A stretch of 64,000 bases of DNA from Erythrobacter sp. (GTDB lineage: Bacteria > Pseudomonadota > Alphaproteobacteria > Sphingomonadales > Sphingomonadaceae), in NCBI GenBank assembly GCA_009993605.1, contig JAACTB010000013.1:62001-126000 (forward strand), in the 5' to 3' direction. Made by a program: the position numbers and the translations under genes. Positions 45,204-53,321 of the stretch are shown here, one piece after another (within the stretch, counting starts at the first letter, position 1; each line of letters begins with the position of its first letter). The notes under the pieces were generated by a model that ran no database searches, was not told the DNA's origin, and saw only the letters and a list, made by a program, of their open reading frames with translations.

Positions 45204-46736
45204 GTGATCGCCATTTCCTTCGTTCGCGCTTCGCTCGCCCTTCCGTCCACCGCACTGGTAGCGCTGGCCCTGGCCGGATGCGCGAGCGTCCTGGGTGCCA
45301 GCTCCGATGCGCCCTCTCAAATCCCTCAGGCTGCGCCATCAGCCTCCGCGCAAGCGGCGTTCTCCGAGGACCTCACTCGCCGAACCTTTACCTATTTCTG
45401 GGAGACCACCGACAAAGAGCGGTGCCTTGCGCCCGATCGCTGGCCGTCCAATCCCTTTTCCTCGATCGCCTCGACCGGCTTCGCGCTAACCGCCTACGGG
45501 ATCGGGGCGGAACGCGGTTATGTCAGCCGCGAGGATGCCGCCGCGAGAACGCGCGATTGCCTCGAATTCTACTGGAACGCGCCTCAAGGGCCGGCGGTCG
45601 ACGGAGTGTCGGGCCACAAGGGCTTCTTCTATCATTTCCTGAAGAACGACGATGGAACCCGCTTCGGCAAGACCGAGCTTTCCACCGTGGACACGTCTTT
45701 ATTGCTCGGCGGAGTCCTGTTCGCGCAGAGCTATTTCGATCGCGACAATCCGACCGAAGCTGCGATCCGCGATCTCGCCGAAAAGATCTATGCCCGCGTC
45801 GACTGGACCTTCGCCCAGCGCGAGAACAGCACGATCCCTTCGGCCAATGGCGGCAGCGGCAAGGCGATCGCCATGGGCTGGTATCCCGAGCGCGGAGATG
45901 CCGGCGATTTCGGCACCCATGACTGGGTCGGCTACAATGAAGCAATGCTGGTCTACATCCTCGCCGCCGGGTCGCCGACCCATGCGATCACCAAGGAAGC
46001 CTGGGATACCGGGTGGGCCGCGGATTTGGAAAAGGACTGGGGTGCCTATTACGGGTACGAACATCTCCAGTTCGAACCCCTGTTCGGCCACCAATACAGC
46101 CATGTCTGGGTGGATTTCCGCGACATCCGGGATGAGTATATCGCGACCAAGGGGATCGATTACTTCGAGAACAGCCGCCGCGCCACACTCAGCCAGCGGG
46201 CCTACGGTCTCGACAATCCGAACGACTGGGTGGGATATTCGGGCGATCTGTGGGGCTGGACCGCGTCCGACGGACCGACCGGCGCTGCCAATGGTCGCAT
46301 GGTCAACGGCAAGCCGCGCCAGTTCCAGGATTACAGCGCGCGTGGGGTCAGCGCGGTCCGGGTCGTCGATGACGGCACGATCGTGCCGACTGCGGCGGGC
46401 GGCTCGGTCGCCTTTGCCCCGGAGGTCGCGATACCCGCGCTGATGGCGATGGGCGCACGTTATGGCGACAGGCTCTATACGCGCTACGGGTTCAAGGACG
46501 CCTTCAACCCCAGCTACACCTTCACCGACGCAGGCAGCCGGAGCGGAACGGTGGACACCGAGACCGGCTGGATCGCCCGCGACCATCTTGGCATCGATCA
46601 GGGGCCGATCCTGGCGATGATGGAAAACCACCGCAGCGGCCTCGTCTGGCGCACCATGCGCAAGAACCCGCACATCCGGCGCGGATTGGAACGGCTGGGC
46701 TTCACCGGCGGCTGGCTGGAAACGCCCGCCGACTAG
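45204..46736 (+). CDS. GH144-type glucoamylase-like lipoprotein (endo-beta-1,2-glucanase candidate)
   Basis: A 510-residue exported lipoprotein (lipobox ALAGC, Cys26) with the glycoamylase-like (alpha/alpha)6-barrel. Landmarks are RTFTYFWETTDKERCLAPDR, SSIASTGFALTAYGIGAERG, GHKGFFYHFLKNDDGTRFGK, ELSTVDTSLLLGGVLFAQSY, and GYNEAMLVYILAAGSPTHAI. Characterised GH144 enzymes hydrolyse beta-1,2-glucan, often next to a GH3 that takes the products, which fits this locus; substrate is still an inference. Starts on GTG 45204, 11 bases after a strong terminator and with a poorly spaced AGCAGG, so it may depend on readthrough or on its own promoter inside the receptor gene. Confidence 0.85.
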   Translation: MIAISFVRASLALPSTALVALALAGCASVLGASSDAPSQIPQAAPSASAQAAFSEDLTRRTFTYFWETTDKERCLAPDRWPSNPFSSIASTGFALTAYGIGAERGYVSREDAAARTRDCLEFYWNAPQGPAVDGVSGHKGFFYHFLKNDDGTRFGKTELSTVDTSLLLGGVLFAQSYFDRDNPTEAAIRDLAEKIYARVDWTFAQRENSTIPSANGGSGKAIAMGWYPERGDAGDFGTHDWVGYNEAMLVYILAAGSPTHAITKEAWDTGWAADLEKDWGAYYGYEHLQFEPLFGHQYSHVWVDFRDIRDEYIATKGIDYFENSRRATLSQRAYGLDNPNDWVGYSGDLWGWTASDGPTGAANGRMVNGKPRQFQDYSARGVSAVRVVDDGTIVPTAAGGSVAFAPEVAIPALMAMGARYGDRLYTRYGFKDAFNPSYTFTDAGSRSGTVDTETGWIARDHLGIDQGPILAMMENHRSGLVWRTMRKNPHIRRGLERLGFTGGWLETPAD

Positions 46737-46756
46737 ACGCGCCCCGTCCCCCGCGC

Positions 46757-47650
46757 TCAGCGCAGTTGGAGTTCGATATCGGCCAGCACCGGGTAATGAT
46801 CGGACGGCAGGCGACCGCCCCAATGCTGAGTGATGGTGGCGTGGCGGATGACATCGAGGCCCTCCGACACGAAGATGTGATCGATCGGCTCGTCCGCGTT
46901 GCGCGTGATGTCGAAGCCGGTGAAGGTCCCGGTCGGGCCATAGGGCGATGATCGCGAGATCGTGCGCGTGTTGACAAGGCCGCTGCGCGCCGGATCGGCC
47001 AGGATGCGGATCGGCGCGCTCGACGGGGTCGCGTTGAAATCGCCCATCACCAGCACCGCCTCGCCCGCATCGCGGTGGCGTTTCGCCCAGGCCGCGATCT
47101 GGGCCGCGCTTTGCCGCCGCGCCTCTTCGCCGACATGATCGAAATGGGTGTTGAGGACATGGACCCGCTGTTCTGTCTTTCGATCCTGCAAGAGCGCCCA
47201 GGTGGCGATGCGCGGCAGCGCTGCGTCCCAGCCCTTGCTCGGCGTCCCGGGCGTCGGCGACAGCCAGAACGTGCCGCTCTCCACAGCGTCGAACCGCGCG
47301 GTCTTCCAGGCGAGCGGAGAGAATTCGCCCTTCGTCCTGCCATCGTCGCGCGCCACGCCGGCGAAGCGATAGGTCGGCAGCGCCGCCTCAAGATCCCGTT
47401 TCTGGTTGAGCAGGACTTCCTGAAAGCCGATCACGTCAGGCTCGTGGTAACGGATCGTCTGGCCCACGATGTCCTTGCGATAGGGCCACGCATTCGCTCC
47501 GTCCGACGCTGTGTCGAGGCGGATGTTGAAGGTCATCGCCCGCATCGTATCGGTCGCGCGATCGGCGACAGGGGGTGTATGGACGCAGGCCGACAGACCG
47601 GAAGTGAGCGCCAATCCCGCCAAGATCAGCGACAGTTTCAATCGTTTCAC
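46757..47650 (-). CDS. Endonuclease/exonuclease/phosphatase family lipoprotein
   Basis: A 297-residue exported protein of the EEP superfamily (lipobox GLSAC, Cys22). Conserved blocks: MRAMTFNIRLDTASDGANAW, VIGFQEVLLNQKRDLEAALP (catalytic Glu), VHVLNTHFDHVGEEARRQSA, VLVMGDFNATPSSAPI and the terminal LPSDHYPVLADIEL. Secreted members near glycan loci are usually phosphodiesterases or lipid phosphatases rather than nucleases; the substrate is unknown. Starts on GTG 47650 overlapping the esterase stop as GTGA. Confidence 0.85.
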   Translation of the reverse strand: MKRLKLSLILAGLALTSGLSACVHTPPVADRATDTMRAMTFNIRLDTASDGANAWPYRKDIVGQTIRYHEPDVIGFQEVLLNQKRDLEAALPTYRFAGVARDDGRTKGEFSPLAWKTARFDAVESGTFWLSPTPGTPSKGWDAALPRIATWALLQDRKTEQRVHVLNTHFDHVGEEARRQSAAQIAAWAKRHRDAGEAVLVMGDFNATPSSAPIRILADPARSGLVNTRTISRSSPYGPTGTFTGFDITRNADEPIDHIFVSEGLDVIRHATITQHWGGRLPSDHYPVLADIELQLR

Positions 47651-48423
47651 GATCCCGATTCCTTGCGGTGGCTCAACAGCCAGAGATACAGCGCCGGATC
47701 GGCATAGGCCGGATCCCAGGCGTTGTGGCCGAGATCCGGATAGATGGTAAGGCGGCTTTCGTGCCCGCCGCAGGCCCGGATCGCGCGCGCCATCGCGAAG
47801 CTGCCTTCGGGCACCACCACGTCGTCGCGATCGCCGTGAAAGGCCCAGACGGGGAGGTCCTTCAGCGCGCAAGCCGTGGCCGGATCGCCCCGCCCCGCCA
47901 CCGCGGCGATGGCGGCGAAGCGCGCAGGCTCGGCAGCGGCCCAGCGCCAGGTCGCATGGCCCCCACGACTGAGGCCCGTCAGATAGACGCGTTCGGGGTC
48001 GACCGGCAGAGTGGCCATGGCATGGTCCAGGATCGCGTCGAGTTTCGCGATGTCCCAATCCTCCTCGGCGGGCAGCAGGGGCGAGATCAGAATGAAAGGG
48101 AAGTTCGGATCGCGGTCCGCCAGCTTTGGCGGACCGTGCGCCTTGACCCGCGCGACATCGCTGCCCCGCTCGCCCGAACCGTGGAGGAACAGCATCAGCG
48201 GATAGGTCGCGCCGTCGTTTTGGCTCGCTTCGGGCACGCCCGGCGGGACGAAGAGCTGATATTCGTAGCCCCCGGCGGCCAGGGCCGGTTGCGCATGTTG
48301 TCCCGCCTGCGGCGGCGGTGCGGCTTCGAGTGGGCCGAGCCCGGTGCATCCCGACAGCAGAAACAAAACGGCCAGCGATCGTGCGAGGCGCGTGGGGACG
48401 AAGTGGTTGAGGGCGAAGGACAT
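47647..48423 (-). CDS. Esterase/dienelactone-hydrolase-like lipoprotein
   Basis: A 258-residue exported alpha/beta hydrolase with a lipobox (LLSGC, Cys26). The oxyanion region PLMLFLHGSGERG, nucleophile elbow LTGLSRGGHATWR (Ser about 145), DRDDVVVPEG acid site and LGHNAWDPAY catalytic His are all visible. This resembles polyhydroxybutyrate-depolymerase-like or feruloyl/acetyl-xylan esterase families in the wider carbohydrate esterase 1 group. It overlaps the EEP gene by 4 bases. A LacI-type operator lies 34 bases before its ATG. Confidence 0.85.
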   Translation of the reverse strand: MSFALNHFVPTRLARSLAVLFLLSGCTGLGPLEAAPPPQAGQHAQPALAAGGYEYQLFVPPGVPEASQNDGATYPLMLFLHGSGERGSDVARVKAHGPPKLADRDPNFPFILISPLLPAEEDWDIAKLDAILDHAMATLPVDPERVYLTGLSRGGHATWRWAAAEPARFAAIAAVAGRGDPATACALKDLPVWAFHGDRDDVVVPEGSFAMARAIRACGGHESRLTIYPDLGHNAWDPAYADPALYLWLLSHRKESGS

Positions 48424-48456
48424 GAGGCGGCTCTCCCGATCCGGCATTGCCATCTT

Positions 48457-48470
48457 CGTAACCGGTTACA
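48457..48470 (-). promoter_or_regulatory. LacI-type operator TGTAACCGGTTACG before the esterase operon
   Basis: The 12-bp core GTAACCGGTTAC at 48458-48469 is a perfect palindrome; same family as the sites at 35253 and 41986/42007. It lies between the LacI gene and the esterase gene, on the same strand as both. Confidence 0.8.
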
Positions 48471-48512
48471 TACGGTGCGGCTAGACCTTGCGGAACGCCA
48501 TGCGCCCGATTT

Positions 48513-49535
48513 TCATTTGTCCGACTTGAATAGGCCGCTCGTCGATCCGCGCACCGCGAGGGTCGGCGCGATGACGAGCGAATCCTGCGCGTCCGGCGTC
48601 TCCCCGGCCAGCATTCGGAACAACAGCTCCGCCGCCGCCGCGCCCAGGCGCGTAATGTCCGAATGCACCGTGGTGAGCTGCGGGGTCACGTACCGGGCCA
48701 GCGGAATGTCGTCGAACCCGGCGACCAGCACCTCGCTGCCGATCGCCAGCGATGCTTCGCGCAGTTCGGCCATGCAATCGACCGCCATGATATCGTTGCC
48801 GCCGAACACGGCATTGAAGCGCGTCCCGCTTTCGAGCAGATAGCGCGCGGCATCGCGCCCGGCGTCTTCGCGGAAATCGCCCGGCAGGACCAGCGGATCG
48901 GCGATGCCCAACCCTTCCTTCAACGCCTCGCGAAAGCCGCGCTCGCGTTCCCGCGCGTCGCGATTGCTGGCGGGCCCCGCGATGTGGACGATGTGGCGCG
49001 CACCGCGTTCGATCAGATGCTCGGTCACCAAACGCGCGCCCGCATAATCGTCGACCGCGACGAAGGGCGTCGCCCCGTCCGAGGCTCGCGCATTCAGGAG
49101 CACTGCGGGTATCCCGTGCGTCAGCGCCTGATCCAGCGTCTCCGCGCTGGAATGCGGCGGCATGACCAGCAATCCGTCCACCCGGCCGCGCATCGCGCGG
49201 ATCGCCTGTCCGGTCTGCTCCGGACTGCCATGCATATTGCCGAGCAGCAGGTTCTTGCCCGCGCCCTGTACCGCCCGATCGATCCCGCGCACGATCTCGG
49301 AAAAGAATTCACCGAACAGGTCGGGAAGGATCACGCCGATGGTGTCGGTCTGCCGCCGTGTCAGGCTGCGCGCGCCGCTATGGGGTACGTAATTTAGTTC
49401 CTTGGCAGTCGCTTCGATTTTGGCGCGGGTTTTCGCAGTTACGCTGCTGAGGCCGTTGAGCGCGCGCGACGCCGTCGCCACCGACACGCCTGCCGCCTTG
49501 GCCACCTCCCTGATCGTTATCGCGCTTCCCACCAA
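48513..49535 (-). CDS. LacI family transcriptional regulator (first)
   Basis: A 340-residue repressor with N-terminal helix-turn-helix and hinge (ITIREVAKAAGVSVATASRA, ALNGLSSVTAKTRAKIEATA) and a periplasmic-binding-like sensor domain (TDTIGVILPDLFGEFFSEIV, GGNDIMAVDCMAEL, VAGFDDIPLARYVTPQLTTV). The start is TTG 49535 or GTG 49532; neither has a strong ribosome-binding site. It lies between an MFS transporter and the operator/esterase operon, so it is the most likely reader of the AACCGGTT sites. The effector is probably a sugar released by the locus. Confidence 0.9.
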   Translation of the reverse strand: MVGSAITIREVAKAAGVSVATASRALNGLSSVTAKTRAKIEATAKELNYVPHSGARSLTRRQTDTIGVILPDLFGEFFSEIVRGIDRAVQGAGKNLLLGNMHGSPEQTGQAIRAMRGRVDGLLVMPPHSSAETLDQALTHGIPAVLLNARASDGATPFVAVDDYAGARLVTEHLIERGARHIVHIAGPASNRDARERERGFREALKEGLGIADPLVLPGDFREDAGRDAARYLLESGTRFNAVFGGNDIMAVDCMAELREASLAIGSEVLVAGFDDIPLARYVTPQLTTVHSDITRLGAAAAELLFRMLAGETPDAQDSLVIAPTLAVRGSTSGLFKSDK

Positions 49536-49587
49536 GCGGGTCTATCGCCGAACCGGGCCCGCGCCAAGCGACAGAACAGCCAAAAGG

Positions 49588-50805
49588 CTAGAATTTGCGC
49601 ATCGTCGCCAGCAGGAGGCAAGCCAGCGCTGCGAAACACGCCAGGAGCGCGAACAGGGCCTGGAAGCCGAACATAGGAATCAGCGCCAGCACCAGCCAGG
49701 GCATGATCAACGAAGGCACGGTGTTGGTCAGATTGAAGATGCCCAGATCGCGTCCGCGCGTGGCGGGCCGGGGCAGAACGCGTAGCGTCTGGCTGGCGTG
49801 CAGCGAAAGAAAGACGCCCGCCATGATCGCGAAGACGACATAGCCCGCAATCCCGGCGGCGATGTCCTGCGCGAAAGTCAGCATCACGAGACCGACAGCA
49901 GCCCCGGCGGACGTGATCGTCAGCGGCAGGCGCGGTCGCCCGGTCGAATCCGACCATCGCCCCACGATGAGCGCAAGGGGAACGCAGGTGAACAGCACCA
50001 CCGTGAAGAGTTGGGCGACACGGTTGTCGGTCACACCGGCGTCCAGCGTCCGGAACCAGAGCAGCAAAAAGGCGAACAGAGCGGCTTCCGCGATTTGGAT
50101 CAGCAGCCGCACCATCCACATCCGCGCCACCGGCGCGCGATCGGCGGGATAGATCGGATCGCTCGCCACGATCGGCGGGCGCGCCTCATTCCCGGTCGAA
50201 GATGCCATAAGCTGCGGCATCGCGCGGGGGCGCCCGAACACGACCACCGGCAACACCATCGCCGCGACCAGCACGGCGTTGAGGATGAGCCGCATCTGCG
50301 GGGAGGCGAGGTCCGGTGCGGTCAACAGCACACCCGTCAGCGCCCCGGTTGCGGGTGCCACCGCCAACAGCCCGCCCAGCGTGCCTTTCTGTTCGTCGGG
50401 AATGCAATCTCCCGCCCAGGCGAAGAGCGGCCCCAGCATCATGTTGAGAGCGACCTGCCAGGCCGCGATCGCCGCGAGAAACAGCGGAACGCTCTCGATC
50501 CGAAACAGAAGCGTCAGCAGCACGCTCGACAGGATCAGTCCGGCGACGATCCATGGGCGGCGCATCCCGGTGACATCGCTCGCCCAGCCGAACACGATAT
50601 TCCCCAGGCTCGCCGCGATCGCGCCGGTGAAGGCGGCGTAGGAGAGGACCACGATCCCCTCCCCGCCCCAGACATCCGTGGCATAGACCGGCAGGAACAG
50701 GGTCAGCAGCGGTGCATAGGCGGCCGACCCGCCCGCCGCGGCCAGTGCGTACAGCACCAGATAGCGCGGCGATTGCAGCCGCGATGCTCCCGATCTCTCC
50801 CTCAT
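49588..50805 (-). CDS. MFS transporter
   Basis: A 405-residue inner-membrane carrier with 11-12 hydrophobic helices, beginning RYLVLYALAAAGGSAAYAPL. The loop-2 motif VFGWASDVTGMRRPWIVAG resembles the GxxxDRxGRR signature of the superfamily, and a second half-repeat begins VRLLIQIAEAALFAFLLLWF with GRWSDSTGRPRLPL. Located in a glycan-use cluster next to two LacI regulators, so sugar or oligosaccharide import is likely but not shown. Followed on the same strand by LacI-1. Confidence 0.87.
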   Translation of the reverse strand: MRERSGASRLQSPRYLVLYALAAAGGSAAYAPLLTLFLPVYATDVWGGEGIVVLSYAAFTGAIAASLGNIVFGWASDVTGMRRPWIVAGLILSSVLLTLLFRIESVPLFLAAIAAWQVALNMMLGPLFAWAGDCIPDEQKGTLGGLLAVAPATGALTGVLLTAPDLASPQMRLILNAVLVAAMVLPVVVFGRPRAMPQLMASSTGNEARPPIVASDPIYPADRAPVARMWMVRLLIQIAEAALFAFLLLWFRTLDAGVTDNRVAQLFTVVLFTCVPLALIVGRWSDSTGRPRLPLTITSAGAAVGLVMLTFAQDIAAGIAGYVVFAIMAGVFLSLHASQTLRVLPRPATRGRDLGIFNLTNTVPSLIMPWLVLALIPMFGFQALFALLACFAALACLLLATMRKF

Positions 50806-50891
50806 GGATAGGCCCTACTCCGCGCCGAGAGCGGTTCCAAGCCCGAAGCGTGCAGCTTGTTCGCCAGCGCGCTTGGCGCTAGCCCAAACGG

Positions 50892-51938
50892 ATGAGCACG
50901 AGGGAGAGAACGGACCACGCCGAAGCGGGCGAGCGGCGCAGAGTGACGTCCTTCGACGTCGCCGAACGCGCAGGCGTTAGCCAGTCTACGGTCAGCCGCG
51001 CGCTCGCCGGGCTGGAGACGATCACCGCCGCGACCCGCAGGCGCGTGGAGGAGGCTGCGCGCGAACTCGGCTATTTCGTCGATTCCCGCGCCGCACGCCT
51101 CCGCAGCGGCGATACGCGCACCATCGCCGTGGTGGTCATCACGCGCGAGGGCGGTGACGTGCGGGCGATTAACCCGTTTCACTTCACGCTCCTTGGTAGC
51201 ACCTGTGCAGCGGCGGCGGCGCGCGGTTTCGAGGCGCTGGTGACCTTTCAGAGCGAGCCCGAGCAGTTGTTCGGCCGCTTCGTCGAAGAACGCCGGGCCG
51301 ATGCGGTGATCGTGATCGGTACGACCGCCAATCTCCCCGCCTGGGAGCACTTCCGCAATCTGGCCGAAGACCAGCCGAACATGGCGTTCTGGGGCGTGGG
51401 CGGCGAAGAGAACGAATGGGTCCGGTCGGACAATTTCCAAGGGGCCCAGCTGGCGGTCGAACGGCTGGTCGCGGCAGGCCATCGCCGGATCGCCTTCGTG
51501 GGCGAGACCGGCGGTCATCAGCCCCAGTTCGGCGAACGCTACGAAGGCTATTGCCGGGCGATGACGGCCCAGGGGCTCGCCCCCCTTCCCGCTGTGACCG
51601 GCGCGGGCGATACGCGCGACGGGCAAGGCCGCGCCGCGATGGAGGCGATCCTCGAAGGCGATCGGCCCGATGGCCTGTTCTTCGCCTGCGACGCCATGGC
51701 ACTCGGCGCGCTCGACCATCTCGCCCAGAACGGTGTCGACGTGCCGGGGGATATCGGCGTGGTCGGGTTCGACGGTCTGGGCAGCGGCGCGCATTCGCAT
51801 CCTCCGCTCACCACCGTGGAGCCCGAGTTCGCGCTAGCAGGCGAAATGCTCGTATCCGTCGCGCTGGATGCCGGTTCGAGCGAGCGGCGCGTACCCGTCA
51901 GACTGGTCGAACGCCGCAGCGTCCGCGCGCCGCGCTGA
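50892..51938 (+). CDS. LacI family transcriptional regulator (second)
   Basis: A 348-residue repressor: helix-turn-helix VTSFDVAERAGVSQSTVSRA and LAGLETITAATRRRVEEAAR, then a sugar-binding sensor domain (RTIAVVVITREGGDVRAINP, GHRRIAFVGETGGHQPQFGE, GVVGFDGLGSGAHSHPPLTT). The recognition helix (SQSTVSRAL) differs from that of the first LacI (SVATASRAL), so it may have a different operator; none is evident in the 86-base gap it shares with the MFS gene. Divergent from the MFS transporter. Confidence 0.9.
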   Translation: MSTRERTDHAEAGERRRVTSFDVAERAGVSQSTVSRALAGLETITAATRRRVEEAARELGYFVDSRAARLRSGDTRTIAVVVITREGGDVRAINPFHFTLLGSTCAAAAARGFEALVTFQSEPEQLFGRFVEERRADAVIVIGTTANLPAWEHFRNLAEDQPNMAFWGVGGEENEWVRSDNFQGAQLAVERLVAAGHRRIAFVGETGGHQPQFGERYEGYCRAMTAQGLAPLPAVTGAGDTRDGQGRAAMEAILEGDRPDGLFFACDAMALGALDHLAQNGVDVPGDIGVVGFDGLGSGAHSHPPLTTVEPEFALAGEMLVSVALDAGSSERRVPVRLVERRSVRAPR

Positions 51939-51941
51939 AAC

Positions 51942-53321
51942 TCAGCCGGTCAGATCGGTGACGAAATCCTCGGTCCATTTCTCAACATTATCGTCATGCA
52001 CCGTTCGCACCATCCTGTCGTAACGGGCGCGCCGCTCGTCGATCTTCATGTCGAGCGCCTTGCCGATGGCGTGGGCGACATCGTCGGGACTGTGCGGGTT
52101 GACCAGCACCGCATCCTCCAATTGCTGGGCCGCCCCGGCAAAGCGAGACAGGATCAGCACGCCGGGATCGTCCGGGTCCTGTGCCGCGACATATTCCTTC
52201 GCGACCAGATTCATCCCATCGCGTAGCGGCGTCACCAGGCCGATCTTGGCGGCGCGGAAGAAGCCATAGAGCTCCGCATGGGTATAGCCGCGATTGACGT
52301 AGCGGATCGGCACCAAGTCGACCTCGGAGCGCGCGCCGTTGATCTGTCCCGTCTTCTGTTCGAGCAGGGTGCGGATCTGCTGATAGCTTTCGACATCCTC
52401 GCGGCTGGGCGGCGCGACTTGGATATAGACGAGGTCGCGCACCCTCTCCGGGTGTTGATCGAAGAAGCGACCGATCCCGTCGATCCGTTCGGGCAGGCCC
52501 TTCGAATAATCGAGCCGGTCGACCCCGATCATCGCAGTGCGGCGCCGGGTGGAGGACAGCAGGCGCTGTTCGGCCTGCCGCGATTCCCCGGTATCGCCCT
52601 GCGCCTGGAAATGGTCCCAATCGATCCCGATGGGATAGGCCTTGGCCGTGACCGTCCGCCCGTCGAGCGTCACCGAGCCGGTCGCCTCGTCCACCTCCGC
52701 GTGCAATTCCTTGGTGCAATAATGCAGGAAACTGTCGAGCCATTCCTGCGTCTGGAAGCCGATCAGATCGTATTGCAGCATCGTGCGCACCAAGCGCTCG
52801 TGATATGGCAAAGAGACGAACAGGCGGGTCGGCGGCCAGGGGATATGGAGGAAGAACCCGATCCGGTTCGTAATCCCGCGCGAACGCAGACGTTCGCCGA
52901 GCGGGATCAGGTGATAGTCGTGCACCCAGACGAGATCGTCCTCCTCGATCAGCGGCGTGACCGCTTCGGCGAAGGACTCGTTGACGCGCTCGTATCCCTT
53001 GCCGGTCTCGCGCTCGTATTCGGTAAGGTCCAGGCGGTAGTGAAACAACGGCCAAAGCGTCGCGTTGGCGTAGCCGTTGTAATATTCGTCGATATCGCGT
53101 TTCGAAAGGTCGACCGTGGCGGTCGTCACGCCGTCATGAGTCTGGGTATCGATCCCGCCGCCGGCACCGTCTTCGCTTTCCTGCCCCGACCAGCCGAACC
53201 ACACGCCGCTATGCTTGCGAAGCGCGGAATTAAGGGCCCCGGCAAGCCCGCCCTGCGCACCGGCAGCGCCGCGCGCCTTGGGCACCGCGACCCGGTTCGA
53301 GATGACGACGAGTTTCGCTAT
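51942..53321 (-). CDS. otsA: Trehalose-6-phosphate synthase, apparently starting on ATA
   Basis: Joins UDP-glucose and glucose 6-phosphate (GT20). The body is canonical: RDIDEYYNGYANATLWPLFH, DDLVWVHDYHLIPLGERLRS, YDLIGFQTQEWLDSFLHY, GVDRLDYSKGLPERIDGI and TPLRDGMNLVAKEYVAAQ. The family N-terminus (KLVVISNRVAVPKA, containing the substrate-binding Arg) is present in frame, but between it and the preceding in-frame TGA there is no ATG, GTG or TTG. The expected start position is ATA 53321-53319, overlapping the GH15 TAG, with GGAG 9 bases upstream. Initiating at the GTG of VPKA (53285) would remove strand 1. Confidence 0.88.
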   Translation of the reverse strand: MAKLVVISNRVAVPKARGAAGAQGGLAGALNSALRKHSGVWFGWSGQESEDGAGGGIDTQTHDGVTTATVDLSKRDIDEYYNGYANATLWPLFHYRLDLTEYERETGKGYERVNESFAEAVTPLIEEDDLVWVHDYHLIPLGERLRSRGITNRIGFFLHIPWPPTRLFVSLPYHERLVRTMLQYDLIGFQTQEWLDSFLHYCTKELHAEVDEATGSVTLDGRTVTAKAYPIGIDWDHFQAQGDTGESRQAEQRLLSSTRRRTAMIGVDRLDYSKGLPERIDGIGRFFDQHPERVRDLVYIQVAPPSREDVESYQQIRTLLEQKTGQINGARSEVDLVPIRYVNRGYTHAELYGFFRAAKIGLVTPLRDGMNLVAKEYVAAQDPDDPGVLILSRFAGAAQQLEDAVLVNPHSPDDVAHAIGKALDMKIDERRARYDRMVRTVHDDNVEKWTEDFVTDLTG

